Shown here in pieces: positions 1 through 8,426 of a DNA stretch of 63,918 nucleotides. The DNA lies in assembly GCA_947165145.1 (NCBI GenBank), contig CAMUZG010000010.1, forward strand, positions 1 through 63,918, read 5' to 3'. The stretch's first letter is position 1. Each line of letters opens with the position of its first letter. The position numbers and the translations under genes are program-made. Source of the stretch: an uncultured Selenomonadales bacterium. GTDB taxonomy: Bacteria; Bacillota; Negativicutes; Selenomonadales; Selenomonadaceae. The notes beneath the pieces are model-generated. The model was given only the letters and a program-made list of their open reading frames with translations. It had not been told where the DNA came from and did no database searches.

Positions 1-128
1 CCGCGCCTAAACGTTTTGCCAATGATAGCAAAAAGCAACGTGACGTTGCATCCATTGGTCGCGATTCAACGTGTTGACTTGTCGAAGTTTTTAGCCGCGC
101 CTAAACGTTTTGCCAATGATAGCAAAAA
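1..128 (-). repeat. Element A copy 1 between 34-bp direct repeats
   Basis: A 34-bp sequence starting CCGCGCCTAAACG occurs twice with no mismatch, at 1-34 and 95-128. Between them, 35-99 is a reverse-orientation copy of the 65-bp element A, also found at 7664-7728, 35882-35944 and 56051-56115, and truncated at 29767-29786. The element's palindrome CAACG-TGA-CGTTG lies at 36-48. The left edge of the window may cut a longer repeat. I see no gene in the 286 bases before metY. Confidence 0.8.
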
Positions 129-145
129 ATTTCCCGCGCCGCAAA

Positions 146-218
146 TTAATTAGGAATTAGGAATTAGGAATTGGGAATTAGGAATTGATGACGCGCAAAA
201 TAATTCCACATTCCTGAT
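146..218. repeat. Heptamer tandem repeat upstream of metY
   Basis: Tandem AATTAGG/AATTGGG heptamers run from about 146 to 187, followed at 202-218 by the partly complementary TTCCACATTCCTGATT. The two arms can pair as a long imperfect hairpin. This is one of about ten such sites, nearly all between genes. Confidence 0.75.
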
Positions 219-286
219 TGATTGACACGCCCGCCGCCGTAAAGTATTATTCACAACATATCACAGTTCACGAGGAGGAATTCATC

Positions 287-1582
287 ATGAATGAGCGCAA
301 ATATAAATTCGAAACACTTCAACTGCACGTCGGGCAGGAACAAGCTGACCCAATCACTGGAGCCCGCGCAGTTCCGATTTACCAAACAACGTCTTACGTC
401 TTCAACGATTGCCAACATGCGGCGGATTTGTTCGCGTTGAAAGCGGCGGGCAACATTTACGGACGACTGACGAATCCCACGCAAGACGTTTTGGAACGCA
501 GAGTTGCGGCGTTGGAAGGCGGCTCGGCGGCATTGGCTGTTGCGAGCGGCGCGGCTGCCGTCACGTACGTTGCTCAAGCTTTGGCTCATCAAGGTCAACA
601 CATCGTCGCTGCCACGACAATTTACGGCGGCACATTCAATCTGTTTGAACACACGCTGAAAGACTTCGGCATTGAAACGACGTTCGTTGACCCGACAAAA
701 GGCGTTGACGTGTTCGAGGCGGCGATTCAAGACAACACGCAATTTATTTTTATCGAGTCCGTCGGCAACCCGAACGCTACGTTGATTGACATTCAAGCCG
801 TCGCGGACATTGCTCATCGTCACAAAATCCCGCTCGTCATCGACAACACTTTTGCCACGCCGTATCAAATTCGCCCGTTTGAACTCGGTGCGGACATCGT
901 TGTCCACAGCGCGACAAAATTTCTCGGCGGACACGGCACGACACTTGCGGGCATCATCGTCGAAAGCGGCAAATTCGATTGGTCGGCGTCGGGCAAATTC
1001 CCGCATCTCGTCGAACCGAATCCCAGTTATCACGGCGTCAGTTTTTACAAAGCGTTGGGAGCGGCGGCGTTCGTCACGTACATCAGAGCGATTTTGTTGC
1101 GCGATACCGGTGCGGCAATTTCTCCGCTAAGTGCGTTCATGATTCTGCAGGGCGTTGAAACTTTGTCGTTGCGTGTTGAACGTCACGTTGAAAACTCTTT
1201 GAAGGTTGTTGACTTTCTCGCCAAACACCCGAAAGTTGCCAAGGTCAATCACCCTGCGCTGAAAGATCATCCTGACCACGCGCTTTACAAAAAATATTTC
1301 CCGAACGGCGGCATTTCGATTTTCACGTTCGAGATTAAGGGCGGTGCTCAAGCCGCGCAGAAATTCATCAACAGCTTGAAAGTCTTCTCGTTGCTCGCAA
1401 ACGTCGCCGACGTCAAATCATTGGTGATTCACCCCGCGTCAACGACACATTCGCAGATGACGGAAGCGGAACTTGCGGCAAGCGGAATCACGCCCGCAAC
1501 GATTCGCCTGTCAATCGGCACGGAACACATCGACGACATCATCGCCGACCTTGAAGACGCCTTCGCGTCAATTAGGAATTAG
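287..1582 (+). CDS. metY: O-acetylhomoserine sulfhydrylase (PLP-dependent, Cys/Met metabolism family)
   Basis: This cytosolic PLP enzyme should make homocysteine (or an analogue) from O-acetylhomoserine and sulfide, the direct sulfhydrylation route to methionine. The start is ATG 287, preceded by GAGGAGG at about 272-278; reading further upstream would enter the repeat region and lose the Shine-Dalgarno site. The 431-residue length is normal for MetY. The N-terminus (FETLQLHVGQEQ) and the PLP-lysine motif SATKFLGGHGTT, with Lys at about residue 211, are typical. The long form with VEPNPSYHG favours MetY over cystathionine gamma-synthase or lyase. The last codons (SIRN, stop) lie inside a heptamer repeat. 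The gene stands alone and ends at a bidirectional terminator. No S-box riboswitch was seen upstream. Confidence 0.92.
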   Translation: MNERKYKFETLQLHVGQEQADPITGARAVPIYQTTSYVFNDCQHAADLFALKAAGNIYGRLTNPTQDVLERRVAALEGGSAALAVASGAAAVTYVAQALAHQGQHIVAATTIYGGTFNLFEHTLKDFGIETTFVDPTKGVDVFEAAIQDNTQFIFIESVGNPNATLIDIQAVADIAHRHKIPLVIDNTFATPYQIRPFELGADIVVHSATKFLGGHGTTLAGIIVESGKFDWSASGKFPHLVEPNPSYHGVSFYKALGAAAFVTYIRAILLRDTGAAISPLSAFMILQGVETLSLRVERHVENSLKVVDFLAKHPKVAKVNHPALKDHPDHALYKKYFPNGGISIFTFEIKGGAQAAQKFINSLKVFSLLANVADVKSLVIHPASTTHSQMTEAELAASGITPATIRLSIGTEHIDDIIADLEDAFASIRN

Positions 1583-1640
1583 GAAGTTGAAATTAGGAAT
1601 TATTTTTCATTCCACATTCCAAATTCCTAATTCCAAATTA
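1570..1640. repeat. Heptamer inverted repeat overlapping the metY stop
   Basis: AATTAGGAATTAGG on the left and ATTCCACATTCC / AATTCCTAATTCC on the right form an imperfect hairpin. The left arm encodes the last metY residues and its stop codon. Confidence 0.8.
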
Positions 1641-1687
1641 AAAAAATCTCCCTGTCACTGTCTAAGTGACTGGGAAATTTTTTTTTA
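1641..1687. terminator. Bidirectional intrinsic terminator
   Basis: The stem CCCTGTCACT (1650-1659) pairs with AGTGACTGGG (1665-1674) with one mismatch. A T-run follows on the plus strand (1678-1686) and an A-run precedes it (1641-1646). It serves convergent metY and the M23 peptidase gene. Confidence 0.85.
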
Positions 1688-2890
1688 CAGGTAGCTGATT
1701 GGATTGACGCGGTTGCCGTTGACGTGAACTTCGTAGTGGACGTGTGGTCCCGTGCTGAAGCCCGTCGAACCCATGTAGGCGATAAGTTGCCCGCGTTTGA
1801 CATGTTGACCTGTGCTGACGACGACTTGAGAAGCGTGACCGTAGCGCGTCATGATACCGTTGCCGTGGTTTATGTCAACCATGTTGCCGTAGCCGCCCGA
1901 ATTCCAGCCCGCGTATTCGACGATACCGTCAGCCGTAGCGACAATCGGCGTGCCCATGTCGTTAGCAATGTCCATGCCTGGGTGGAAGTCCGTGCCGCCC
2001 CAACGCAAACCGTAAGGCGAACTGACAACGCCCGTCGTAGGCCAGATTGACGGAATGTGCGTATCAGCCGAACCGCTGCCGCCGACCAAACTCGGATCGA
2101 ACGGGAACGAGCCAGGCGCAGGAATTGAGCCCGCTGCAGGAATTATCGGCAGACCGTTCGCAAAATCGAACTGAACATCAGCCGTACCGGACCAACCGCT
2201 ATCGCCAGGAGTGTAGCCGCTCGCCATAGCCGCGCCGCGTGCCATTTGCTCACGACGTTGTTTGAGTTCGTTTTGAAAATCGTTAAGGCTGTCCTTGCGC
2301 GTGGCGACTCTGCCTTCCAACATCTCCAACGCTTCGGAGACATCAGCAATATCGAGTTCGTCGACGGGACCGCCTTGACCGTTGTGTTCGTCGTCAACGT
2401 CTTCATCGTCGGCAGGCTCATCGTCGACAGGTTGTTCACTGTCAGCAGGTTGAGCGTCCGCAGGCTGTTGACCGTCGGTAGGTTGAGCGTCTGCAGGCTG
2501 ATCACCTTCTGCAGGAGCTTCGGGCGGTTTATCTTCTTTCGGCGGATTGAGTCCGGCTTGAATGCGCAATTCCTGTTCCTGCTGTGCAAGATTTTGCAAC
2601 GTCTCGCTGAGCGTCGCTGCCTTCTTTGAAATGTTCAAAAGCTGTTCCTGCCGCAGTTGAGCCGCCTGTTCAATCTCTTGAATCGTCGCGGCGTCACGTT
2701 GCATACGCAGTGCGCTGTAGAACGAGAAAGCAACTGTCCCGACGAGTAACACGCCGCAAATTATCAAGCTCGCCACGCCGAAACGGAACATCTTCGACGA
2801 CAAGCGGATCGTTCTGTCTTTGTCGCCGCCTTTTATGCTGATTGTGTAGCTTTCGACTTTTTCGGGTGGCGTTGAATTTTTATCGTCCAT
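1685..2890 (-). CDS. Membrane-anchored M23 (LytM) peptidoglycan endopeptidase
   Basis: The 401-residue protein has a short basic cytoplasmic tail and one transmembrane helix at about residues 36-60. A coiled coil follows at about 62-110, then an acidic Pro/Asp/Gln-rich linker with repeated QPADAQP, a second helical segment, and a C-terminal LytM domain. The LytM zinc motifs are present: HPGMD and, near the end, GPHVHYEVH. The domain should cut peptide cross-links in the wall. The start ATG 2890 follows AAGGAGG. It could equally be a septal activator of NlpD/EnvC type, but both zinc motifs are intact, so I favour an active enzyme. Confidence 0.88.
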   Translation of the reverse strand: MDDKNSTPPEKVESYTISIKGGDKDRTIRLSSKMFRFGVASLIICGVLLVGTVAFSFYSALRMQRDAATIQEIEQAAQLRQEQLLNISKKAATLSETLQNLAQQEQELRIQAGLNPPKEDKPPEAPAEGDQPADAQPTDGQQPADAQPADSEQPVDDEPADDEDVDDEHNGQGGPVDELDIADVSEALEMLEGRVATRKDSLNDFQNELKQRREQMARGAAMASGYTPGDSGWSGTADVQFDFANGLPIIPAAGSIPAPGSFPFDPSLVGGSGSADTHIPSIWPTTGVVSSPYGLRWGGTDFHPGMDIANDMGTPIVATADGIVEYAGWNSGGYGNMVDINHGNGIMTRYGHASQVVVSTGQHVKRGQLIAYMGSTGFSTGPHVHYEVHVNGNRVNPISYL

Positions 2891-2908
2891 GCGACACCTC
2901 CTTTTAGC

Positions 2909-2972
2909 AATTAGGAATTGGGAATTAGGAATGTGGAATTTTAATTTCTAATTCCTAATTCCACATTCCAAA
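2909..2972. repeat. Heptamer inverted repeat
   Basis: GGAATGTGGAATT and AATTCCACATTCC are perfect inverted copies flanked by further AATTAGG units, so the site can form a strong hairpin. It lies between the DUF4446 gene and the M23 peptidase gene. Confidence 0.85.
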
Positions 2973-2975
2973 TTG

Positions 2976-3476
2976 TTATCGGTTCATGGCTTGGCGAAGA
3001 GCCTGTTCTTCTTCGCGAGTGAGTTTGTATTTGGAAGAAACGCGACCGCCTTCAATCGGCTTGACGTAACTGCGTTCGTTGTTTTGACCGCAAATCGACG
3101 AGAAGATGACGCCGTTATAATTTCTATCGAGAAGGGCGACGCACCAACTTAAACCTTGTCCTGTGTTTTCGAAGGCGTCGAAGTGTATGACAGCTACTCT
3201 TGCCAACGAACTTTTAACCAGCTCGTCGAGAACGTCGAGTCGGTTTTGAATTTTTCTGCTCTCGTTGACTGCGTTGTTGATGTCACTCATGCGCGACGAC
3301 AGCATTTGTTCAATACTCTCACCTTCGGCACCTTCCATCATGCGTTTGTAGCGCATCTTTACCGTCGACAGCTCCGAATACAAATTTGCGATAAGCGCGA
3401 ACAACAACAGAATTACAACGACCAGCGCGAACGAGATCAGAAAATCTGTCGTGAAGGCGTTCCCCAAGCCTTTCAT
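2976..3476 (-). CDS. DUF4446 family membrane protein
   Basis: This 166-residue protein has one N-terminal transmembrane helix (about 10-32). A short coiled segment follows, then a domain matching my memory of DUF4446: the AVIHFDAFENTGQGLSWCVALLD region, then ICGQNNERSYVKPIEGG. The family is widespread in Firmicutes and has no assigned reaction. The gene starts at ATG 3476 after a GGGGG stretch, and it lies between whiA and the M23 gene on the same strand. Function unknown; topology suggests a mostly extracytoplasmic domain. Confidence 0.75.
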   Translation of the reverse strand: MKGLGNAFTTDFLISFALVVVILLLFALIANLYSELSTVKMRYKRMMEGAEGESIEQMLSSRMSDINNAVNESRKIQNRLDVLDELVKSSLARVAVIHFDAFENTGQGLSWCVALLDRNYNGVIFSSICGQNNERSYVKPIEGGRVSSKYKLTREEEQALRQAMNR

Positions 3477-3507
3477 TTAGCAATAACCCCCAATGATTTT
3501 GATTTGA

Positions 3508-4398
3508 TTACCAAGCTAATCGCCTCCGCGTTTTGTTAGCTAAGCGGTTAATCGTCTTGTAGCGGTAGAGCAAGCCCGGTTGGCTCATGCCGATTTTCGC
3601 GGCGAGTTCACGCAATGTGCATGTCGGATTTTCCAAACGAAGCGTCATCGCCTCTTGCAACCGTTTATTGACCGGCACTTTCTTTTCAAGCAAAAATTTT
3701 ATGTCAGCAAGTTGAGCCTGCGCGGCGTCGATAGATTTATTCAAAGCGGCGGTTTCGACGTTGACAATGCGATTAACCTGCATACGAACTTCCTTAAGGT
3801 TGCGGGCGATCTCGAAACGTTCAACGGCATTTTCCGCGCCGAGCATCGCAATAAAATCGCAGACGGAATCACCTTCGCGGAGCCAAGTGACAAATTCTTT
3901 CTTGCGAACGTAAAAGCCACCGTTGAAGTCAAGCTGAGCCATAAGCCGCCGAATCAGTTGACCTTCCGCCTCGGTGAACGCCGCGATTGTCAGGAAGTAA
4001 CGCGTTTCGGGACGAGTGACCGTGCCACGTGCCAAAAATGCTCCACGAAGATAGGCAATCCTGTAGCGTGTGCGCTTGAGCAATTCAGCAAAGTCGAGCG
4101 TGTCGAAGAACGTTTGCACCTCAACCGACGCAACAAACCTCACGACGTAACGCAAAGTTTTGTAAAGTTTTTTGCGACGAACTGCGGCAACTTCAGGCTT
4201 GACGGTCGGCAAAAATTTTTTCGCCAAAGAAATGACGCGTCGGGCAACCGCAGCGTTGACGTTGGAGAATTCAAATCTGCCGTCGATTTTTTTTGAGCCA
4301 ACCTTCAACAACGCGACGAACTCCGCACGCAAAGAATCAATGTCGTCGTCGAGGCGGTGAACTAATTCGTTCTTGACCTCTTGCGCATAAGACGGCAT
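3508..4398 (-). CDS. whiA: WhiA family DNA-binding regulator
   Basis: The 296-residue product begins MPSYAQEVKNEL, typical of WhiA. The N-terminal part is a LAGLIDADG-like fold (FLARGTVTRPETRYFLTIA) lacking nuclease acidic residues. The C-terminal half carries a helix-turn-helix (TLRELAAKIGMSQPGLLYR, then the RLANKTRRR tail). WhiA affects cell division and chromosome segregation in Firmicutes. Its ATG overlaps the yvcK stop by one base (TAATG at 4400-4396), so translation is coupled. The order rapZ-yvcK-whiA is the conserved Firmicute cluster. Confidence 0.95.
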   Translation of the reverse strand: MPSYAQEVKNELVHRLDDDIDSLRAEFVALLKVGSKKIDGRFEFSNVNAAVARRVISLAKKFLPTVKPEVAAVRRKKLYKTLRYVVRFVASVEVQTFFDTLDFAELLKRTRYRIAYLRGAFLARGTVTRPETRYFLTIAAFTEAEGQLIRRLMAQLDFNGGFYVRKKEFVTWLREGDSVCDFIAMLGAENAVERFEIARNLKEVRMQVNRIVNVETAALNKSIDAAQAQLADIKFLLEKKVPVNKRLQEAMTLRLENPTCTLRELAAKIGMSQPGLLYRYKTINRLANKTRRRLAW

Positions 4399-5687
4399 TA
4401 TTTGCGTCCTCCCATCGAGTAAATAATCTTCATGACCGCCGCGCAGAGCTTATCGGGGTCGTGGCGTCCGACTTCGGTCGTGCTCACCAAGTCTTCTTTA
4501 AACAGCCCGCAACCGAGCGCGTTAATTTTATCTTCGTCGATTATGACGGGCGTTGCACCAGTCCCGCGCCACATCGTTTCTGGTATCGGCGTAGAGTTGA
4601 CAAGCACGAAATCAATCATGTCGCGTCCCGTGTGGTCGAGAATTGCTTTGACGTGTTGCGACGCGGAATAATTGTCGGTCTCACCAGGTTGCGTCATGAC
4701 GTTGCAGATGTAAATTTTAATCGCGTTGGATTTCTTGAGCGCACTTGCTACACCGTCAACCAAAAGATTCGGCATGATGCTCGTGTACAGGCTGCCTGGT
4801 CCCAAAATAATCGCATCGGCAGTTTCAATCGCCTCAATCGCGGCGGGGACTGCTTGAACGTGTTCGGGGAAAAGTTGCACGCGACGAATTTTTTTGTGAA
4901 CTTCGGGTATCTGCGATTCGCCTTCGACAACGGTGCCGTCAGTCATCACAGCGTCAAGCCGAACACTTTCTTTGCTCGCGGGAATGACACGACCTTTGAC
5001 CGCCAAAACTTTCGACGACTCTTTAAGCGCGGTTTCCATGTCGCCTGTAACTTCGTTCATCGCCGCGATAAACAGATTGCCGAAGCTGTGACCTGCAAGC
5101 GCACTGTTGCCCTCGAAACGATATTGGAAAAGTTTTTCCATAAGCGGTTCAGTGTCCGCCAACGCAACGAGACAATTACGCAAATCGCCAGGCGGGATTA
5201 TGCCGAGTTCTTCGCGCAGACGTCCGGAACTGCCGCCGTCATCAGCAACAGTCACGACAGCTGAAACGTTATTCGTTGACGATTTTATTCCGCGCAAAAG
5301 GACGCTCAAGCCGTGACCGCCGCCGATAACCGTAACCGCTGGACCTCGTCCGAGCTTGCGTTCCTGGTAAATCAAGTCGACGAGATTTTCGGAACGATCG
5401 GGAATCAGCACAGCGATTATCGATCGAATGATTGAACGTGTCGCCCAAAGCATCATGCACGAGCCGATAATCACAATGACGACGCCGACAATCGCCGTTA
5501 TCGCGTAATTGTAGCTACCGACCGTGCGATAGACGAACAGGAAAATTTGTTCTTCCGCGCGACCGAGATATTCGTAATTTATGGCAAGTGCGCCGCCGAA
5601 ACTGAACAACATAACGCCGACCGCGAACAGCAACAGCCAGCGTTTCATTTTCATGCCCGGGTAAAGCCACTTCAACAAATGAAACAT
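4398..5687 (-). CDS. yvcK: YvcK/CofD-like protein (gluconeogenesis factor) with N-terminal membrane helices
   Basis: Two N-terminal transmembrane helices (about 15-37 and 54-80) precede the CofD-like Rossmann domain, with VIGGGHGLSVLLRG, the VVTVADDGGSSGRLR motif and GDLRNCL. The family binds UDP-sugars and links carbon source to cell-wall synthesis; the membrane-anchored form is common in Negativicutes and Clostridia. I chose ATG 5687 (MFHLLKWLYPGM) over TTG 5696. Neither has a clear Shine-Dalgarno sequence, since a heptamer repeat abuts it. It is coupled to whiA downstream and follows rapZ. Confidence 0.92.
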   Translation of the reverse strand: MFHLLKWLYPGMKMKRWLLLFAVGVMLFSFGGALAINYEYLGRAEEQIFLFVYRTVGSYNYAITAIVGVVIVIIGSCMMLWATRSIIRSIIAVLIPDRSENLVDLIYQERKLGRGPAVTVIGGGHGLSVLLRGIKSSTNNVSAVVTVADDGGSSGRLREELGIIPPGDLRNCLVALADTEPLMEKLFQYRFEGNSALAGHSFGNLFIAAMNEVTGDMETALKESSKVLAVKGRVIPASKESVRLDAVMTDGTVVEGESQIPEVHKKIRRVQLFPEHVQAVPAAIEAIETADAIILGPGSLYTSIMPNLLVDGVASALKKSNAIKIYICNVMTQPGETDNYSASQHVKAILDHTGRDMIDFVLVNSTPIPETMWRGTGATPVIIDEDKINALGCGLFKEDLVSTTEVGRHDPDKLCAAVMKIIYSMGGRK

Positions 5688-5696
5688 TTGTATCAA

Positions 5697-5774
5697 CTAG
5701 GAATTAGGAATTAGGAATTAGGAATGATACGTCGTTTTTAATTCCACATTCCTAATTTCAAATTTCTAATTTCC
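5697..5774. repeat. Heptamer inverted repeat between rapZ and yvcK
   Basis: Four AATTAGG-type units (5697-5725) face ATTCCACATTCCTAATTTC and related units (5740-5774). The repeat fills the whole junction between rapZ and yvcK, so any yvcK ribosome-binding site must lie in or next to it. Confidence 0.8.
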
Positions 5775-5775
5775 T

Positions 5776-6711
5776 TTAAACCTCCCATACGTCGTTTTTC
5801 ATCAAGTCGCGATGTTCCAAATTGACGGCGCAACCTTTCTTCGTCAGCAAATCGTAAATGTGTTTGGCGACGAAAACGCTACGGTGCATTCCGCCCGTGC
5901 AGCCGACCGCGATAACAAGTTGGCTCTTGCCTTCGCGAACGTATTGCGGGACGAGAAATTCAATCAACGAGTCGAGCCGCTTGAGATATTCTTGAGTGAC
6001 GGGCTTTTCTTCGATGTACGAGGCGACTTCGGGCACCGAGCCGCTTTTGTGCTTGAGTTCTTGCACGTAAAAAGGATTCGGCAGAAAACGCACGTCAAGC
6101 ACCATGTCAGCGTCAAGCGGCATACCGAATTTGAAGCCGAACGACAGCACCGCGATATTCATGATGTCGCCGTCGCCCGTGCCGAAGAGTCGATGAATTT
6201 TTTCGCGCAGTTCAGCTTTCGACAAGTTGGACGTGTCGATGATGTACGTTGCCTTCGAGCGAACACCTTCCAAACGTTTGCGTTCCTTAAAGACACCGTC
6301 GGAAATTCTGGTTGACGGAGCCATCGGGTGACGGCGGCGCGTCTCCTTGTAGCGGCGGATAATCACGTCGTCGCTTGCGTCCGTGAACAGCATTTCGTAA
6401 TCGAGATTATCTTTGTCCATATCGTCGAGAACTTGAACGAAGTCATCAAAAAATTCTCTGCTACGCGTGTCGACGACGAAAACCATTTTGTTGAAGTGAC
6501 CGACGGCGTGCGTGCAAAGCTCCACGAATTTCGGAATGAAGACGGGCGGCAGATTGTCTACGCAAAAATATCCGAGATCTTCAAGGTAACGGCAAGCTTG
6601 AGTTTTACCGCTACCGCTCATGCCGGTGACGATTATTATCCGCGATTTGTCCGCAAATTCGCCGACCTGCGCGGGTGTCTGATTGATTGTGTCGATAACT
6701 TTGTCTTCCAT
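5776..6711 (-). CDS. rapZ: RapZ/YvcJ nucleotide-binding protein
   Basis: The 311-residue protein has a Walker A motif GMSGSGKT at 30-37 and the YFCVDNLPP segment diagnostic of the family. The C-terminal domain has GCTGGMHRSVF. In enterobacteria RapZ directs RNase E to the GlmZ RNA; in Firmicutes (YvcJ) it has GTPase activity and a less clear role. It starts at ATG 6711 after an AAGGA site. The neighbouring yvcK-whiA confirms the assignment. There is an N-terminal extension of about 20 residues before the usual start of the fold. Confidence 0.95.
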   Translation of the reverse strand: MEDKVIDTINQTPAQVGEFADKSRIIIVTGMSGSGKTQACRYLEDLGYFCVDNLPPVFIPKFVELCTHAVGHFNKMVFVVDTRSREFFDDFVQVLDDMDKDNLDYEMLFTDASDDVIIRRYKETRRRHPMAPSTRISDGVFKERKRLEGVRSKATYIIDTSNLSKAELREKIHRLFGTGDGDIMNIAVLSFGFKFGMPLDADMVLDVRFLPNPFYVQELKHKSGSVPEVASYIEEKPVTQEYLKRLDSLIEFLVPQYVREGKSQLVIAVGCTGGMHRSVFVAKHIYDLLTKKGCAVNLEHRDLMKNDVWEV

Positions 6712-6724
6712 AAAAAATCTGTCC

Positions 6725-7522
6725 TTACAAAACGTAGTCGTAAACAGCTTTGGCGAAACCGTCGTTCTCGCAAATGTCAGTTACGCGCGGGCAAACAGCT
6801 TTGACGGCGGGAACAGCATTGCCCATTGCAACACCGACACCGACCGAAGTCAACATCTGCAAATCGTTTTCCGAGTCGCCGATAGCCAAAATCTCCGCGT
6901 TGTCGACGTTAAACTTGTCCGCCAAAATTTTAATCGCACTCGCCTTCGTGACGCCGCCCGCCATGAATTCAGCGAACTTGACGGTTGAGCGCGTAACTTC
7001 GACGGGATTGCCGCACATTTCTTTAATTGCGTTCATGCTGTCGATAAGTTCGCTTTCGTCGTCAGAGATGCTCAAAAGTTTCGTGATGTTCTTAGCGTGT
7101 TCGCGAAGACCATTCCAACCGACTTCAACCGCCGAAACTTTTTGCGTCGTCTCGTAATATTCAACGCAACGATTGCGGGCGGGAACGTATAGCACATCAT
7201 CAGAGTAGCTTTGAATGTGGCGACCGTGCTCCTCGAAAAAATTTATAATCTTGAGAACGATTGCCTCGTCCATGAATTGAGCGTGAAGGATTTCGCCCGC
7301 CGAAGATTTTATAAGTGCGCCGTTGTAGCAGATTATCGGGATTGACACGCCGAGTTGAGCGGCTATCGGCAATGTGGCACGATACATTCTTCCCGTCGCG
7401 ATTGCAACTTTGACGCCCGCACGAATCATTGCTTGAACCGCTTCGACGTTCGCGGCGGAAACTTTGCCGCCCGTCGGCAAAAGCGTGCCGTCAATGTCTG
7501 TCACGAACAATTTTATCATCAT
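6725..7522 (-). CDS. Cof-type HAD-IIB phosphatase
   Basis: HAD motif I is LFVTDIDGTLL at the N-terminus. Motif II is IATGR, and the last motifs are GVTKASAIKILADKF and IGDSENDLQML. These define the Cof/YidA subfamily, small cytosolic phosphatases acting on sugar phosphates, FMN or PLP; the substrate cannot be told from sequence. The start at 7522 (MMIKLFV) uses AAGGGG six bases upstream; the ATG at 7543 lies upstream of that site. It ends 13 bases before rapZ and probably shares its transcript. Confidence 0.88.
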   Translation of the reverse strand: MMIKLFVTDIDGTLLPTGGKVSAANVEAVQAMIRAGVKVAIATGRMYRATLPIAAQLGVSIPIICYNGALIKSSAGEILHAQFMDEAIVLKIINFFEEHGRHIQSYSDDVLYVPARNRCVEYYETTQKVSAVEVGWNGLREHAKNITKLLSISDDESELIDSMNAIKEMCGNPVEVTRSTVKFAEFMAGGVTKASAIKILADKFNVDNAEILAIGDSENDLQMLTSVGVGVAMGNAVPAVKAVCPRVTDICENDGFAKAVYDYVL

Positions 7523-7617
7523 GAGCAACCCCTTCATTTTCATGTCACGCGCCGATTATAGCAGACCTTTCAAGATATTGCGAAGAAAATTTTTTATGAT
7601 AAACTTCTGCGTAAGGA

Positions 7618-7663
7618 GGAGGCTCGGTTCAATGAAAAATTTGATTATCATTGGCGTCGGCGG
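7618..7663 (+). pseudogene. 5' remnant of an acetyltransferase gene (Shine-Dalgarno plus first ten codons)
   Basis: Bases 7618-7663 match 7755-7800, the ribosome-binding site and first codons of the intact acetyltransferase, at 38 of 46 positions. Codons 7632-7663 read MKNLIIIGVGG against MKDLIIIGVGG in the intact gene. Within the codons, three of the four changed positions are silent, as expected of a diverged paralogue, not a fresh duplication. The reading frame then enters element A and stops at 7704-7706. Confidence 0.75.
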
Positions 7664-7728
7664 GCAACGTGACGTTGCATCCAACGGTCGCGCCGTGACG
7701 TTATAGGCAATCTAACGTTATCGCCGCG
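7664..7728 (-). repeat. Element A copy 2
   Basis: This 65-bp reverse-orientation copy starts GCAACGTGACGTTGCATCCA and ends CGCCGCG. The palindrome CAACG-TGA-CGTTG is at 7665-7677. The copy directly abuts the acetyltransferase remnant and lies 40 bases before the intact gene. No ORF of its own. Confidence 0.8.
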
Positions 7729-7768
7729 TTCAGACGTTGTGAAAAATTTTTTTTGGAGGCTCGCATTG

Positions 7769-8410
7769 ATGAAGGATTTAATTATCATCGGCGTCGGCGG
7801 ATTTGCCCGCGAAGTCTTTTGGCACGCGCACAAAGCTCACGGCTTCGGCGTCGATTGGCGGATAAAAGGTTTCCTTGACGGCGACATCAAGCTTGCGGCG
7901 GCGGAATATGAACTGTTGCCTGCTGAAGTTCTCGGCGACATTGACAGCTACGAAATCTGCGCGGACGACGTGTTTACTTGTGCTGTCGGTACGCCCAATG
8001 CTCGGCGGAATTTGGCGGAAAAAATTTTGTCGCGCGGCGGCGAATTCATCAACATAGTCAGCACGCTGGCTTACGTCATGCCAACGGTTAAACTCGGTTG
8101 CGGCGTGATAATTGCTCCGCACTGCGACATCGGCGATAATGCTCAGCTCGGCGATTTTGTTGCAGCGAACGCTCTGACAATCATCGGGCACGACGCTCAA
8201 ATCGGCGATTACTCTTGCATAATGCCGCACGCCAACATTGCCGGCAAATGTCAAATCGGCTCGGAAGTCTTCGTCGGTAGCGGCGCAATCATTTTGCCGA
8301 AAGCTAAGGTCGGTGACGGCGCAATTGTCGGGGCAGGCTCCGTCGTCTTGAAAAGAGTTAAATCAGCCGCAACCGTTTTCGGCAACCCCGCGATAGAAAT
8401 TAGGAATTAG
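7769..8410 (+). CDS. NeuD/PglD-like left-handed beta-helix acetyltransferase
   Basis: The 213-residue protein has an N-terminal Rossmann-like start (DLIIIGVGGFAREV). A hexapeptide-repeat beta-helix follows from about residue 105 (KLGCGVIIAPHCDIGDNAQLG to KAKVGDGAIVGAGSVV). This layout is typical of NeuD/PglD sugar O- or N-acyltransferases using acetyl-CoA. The start is ATG 7769 after GGAGG at 7755-7759. It is 16 bases from the acyl carrier protein gene, so an ACP-borne acyl donor is possible. Its last codons (IEIRN, stop) are encoded by a heptamer repeat, as in metY. The acceptor substrate is unknown; no sugar-nucleotide genes adjoin it. Confidence 0.8.
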   Translation: MKDLIIIGVGGFAREVFWHAHKAHGFGVDWRIKGFLDGDIKLAAAEYELLPAEVLGDIDSYEICADDVFTCAVGTPNARRNLAEKILSRGGEFINIVSTLAYVMPTVKLGCGVIIAPHCDIGDNAQLGDFVAANALTIIGHDAQIGDYSCIMPHANIAGKCQIGSEVFVGSGAIILPKAKVGDGAIVGAGSVVLKRVKSAATVFGNPAIEIRN

Positions 8411-8423
8411 GAATGAGGAATTT
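8395..8423. repeat. Short heptamer repeat providing a stop codon and a ribosome-binding site
   Basis: GAAATTAGGAATTAGGAATGAGG contains the acetyltransferase stop (8408-8410). Its final GAGGAAT lies about nine bases before the ACP start. Only one arm is present, so no hairpin forms here. Confidence 0.65.
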
Positions 8424-8426
8424 GTA

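Noticed and set aside
146-187. Heptamer arrays as a CRISPR
   Set aside because: Seven-base tandem units without spacers; they form hairpins and occur at many junctions.
1-286. S-box (SAM) riboswitch before metY
   Set aside because: The leader consists of element A, the 34-bp repeats and heptamers; I could not find the S-box core or an anti-terminator.
7618-7706. A short gene starting at 7632
   Set aside because: Only ten codons match the acetyltransferase; the rest is element A read through to a stop.
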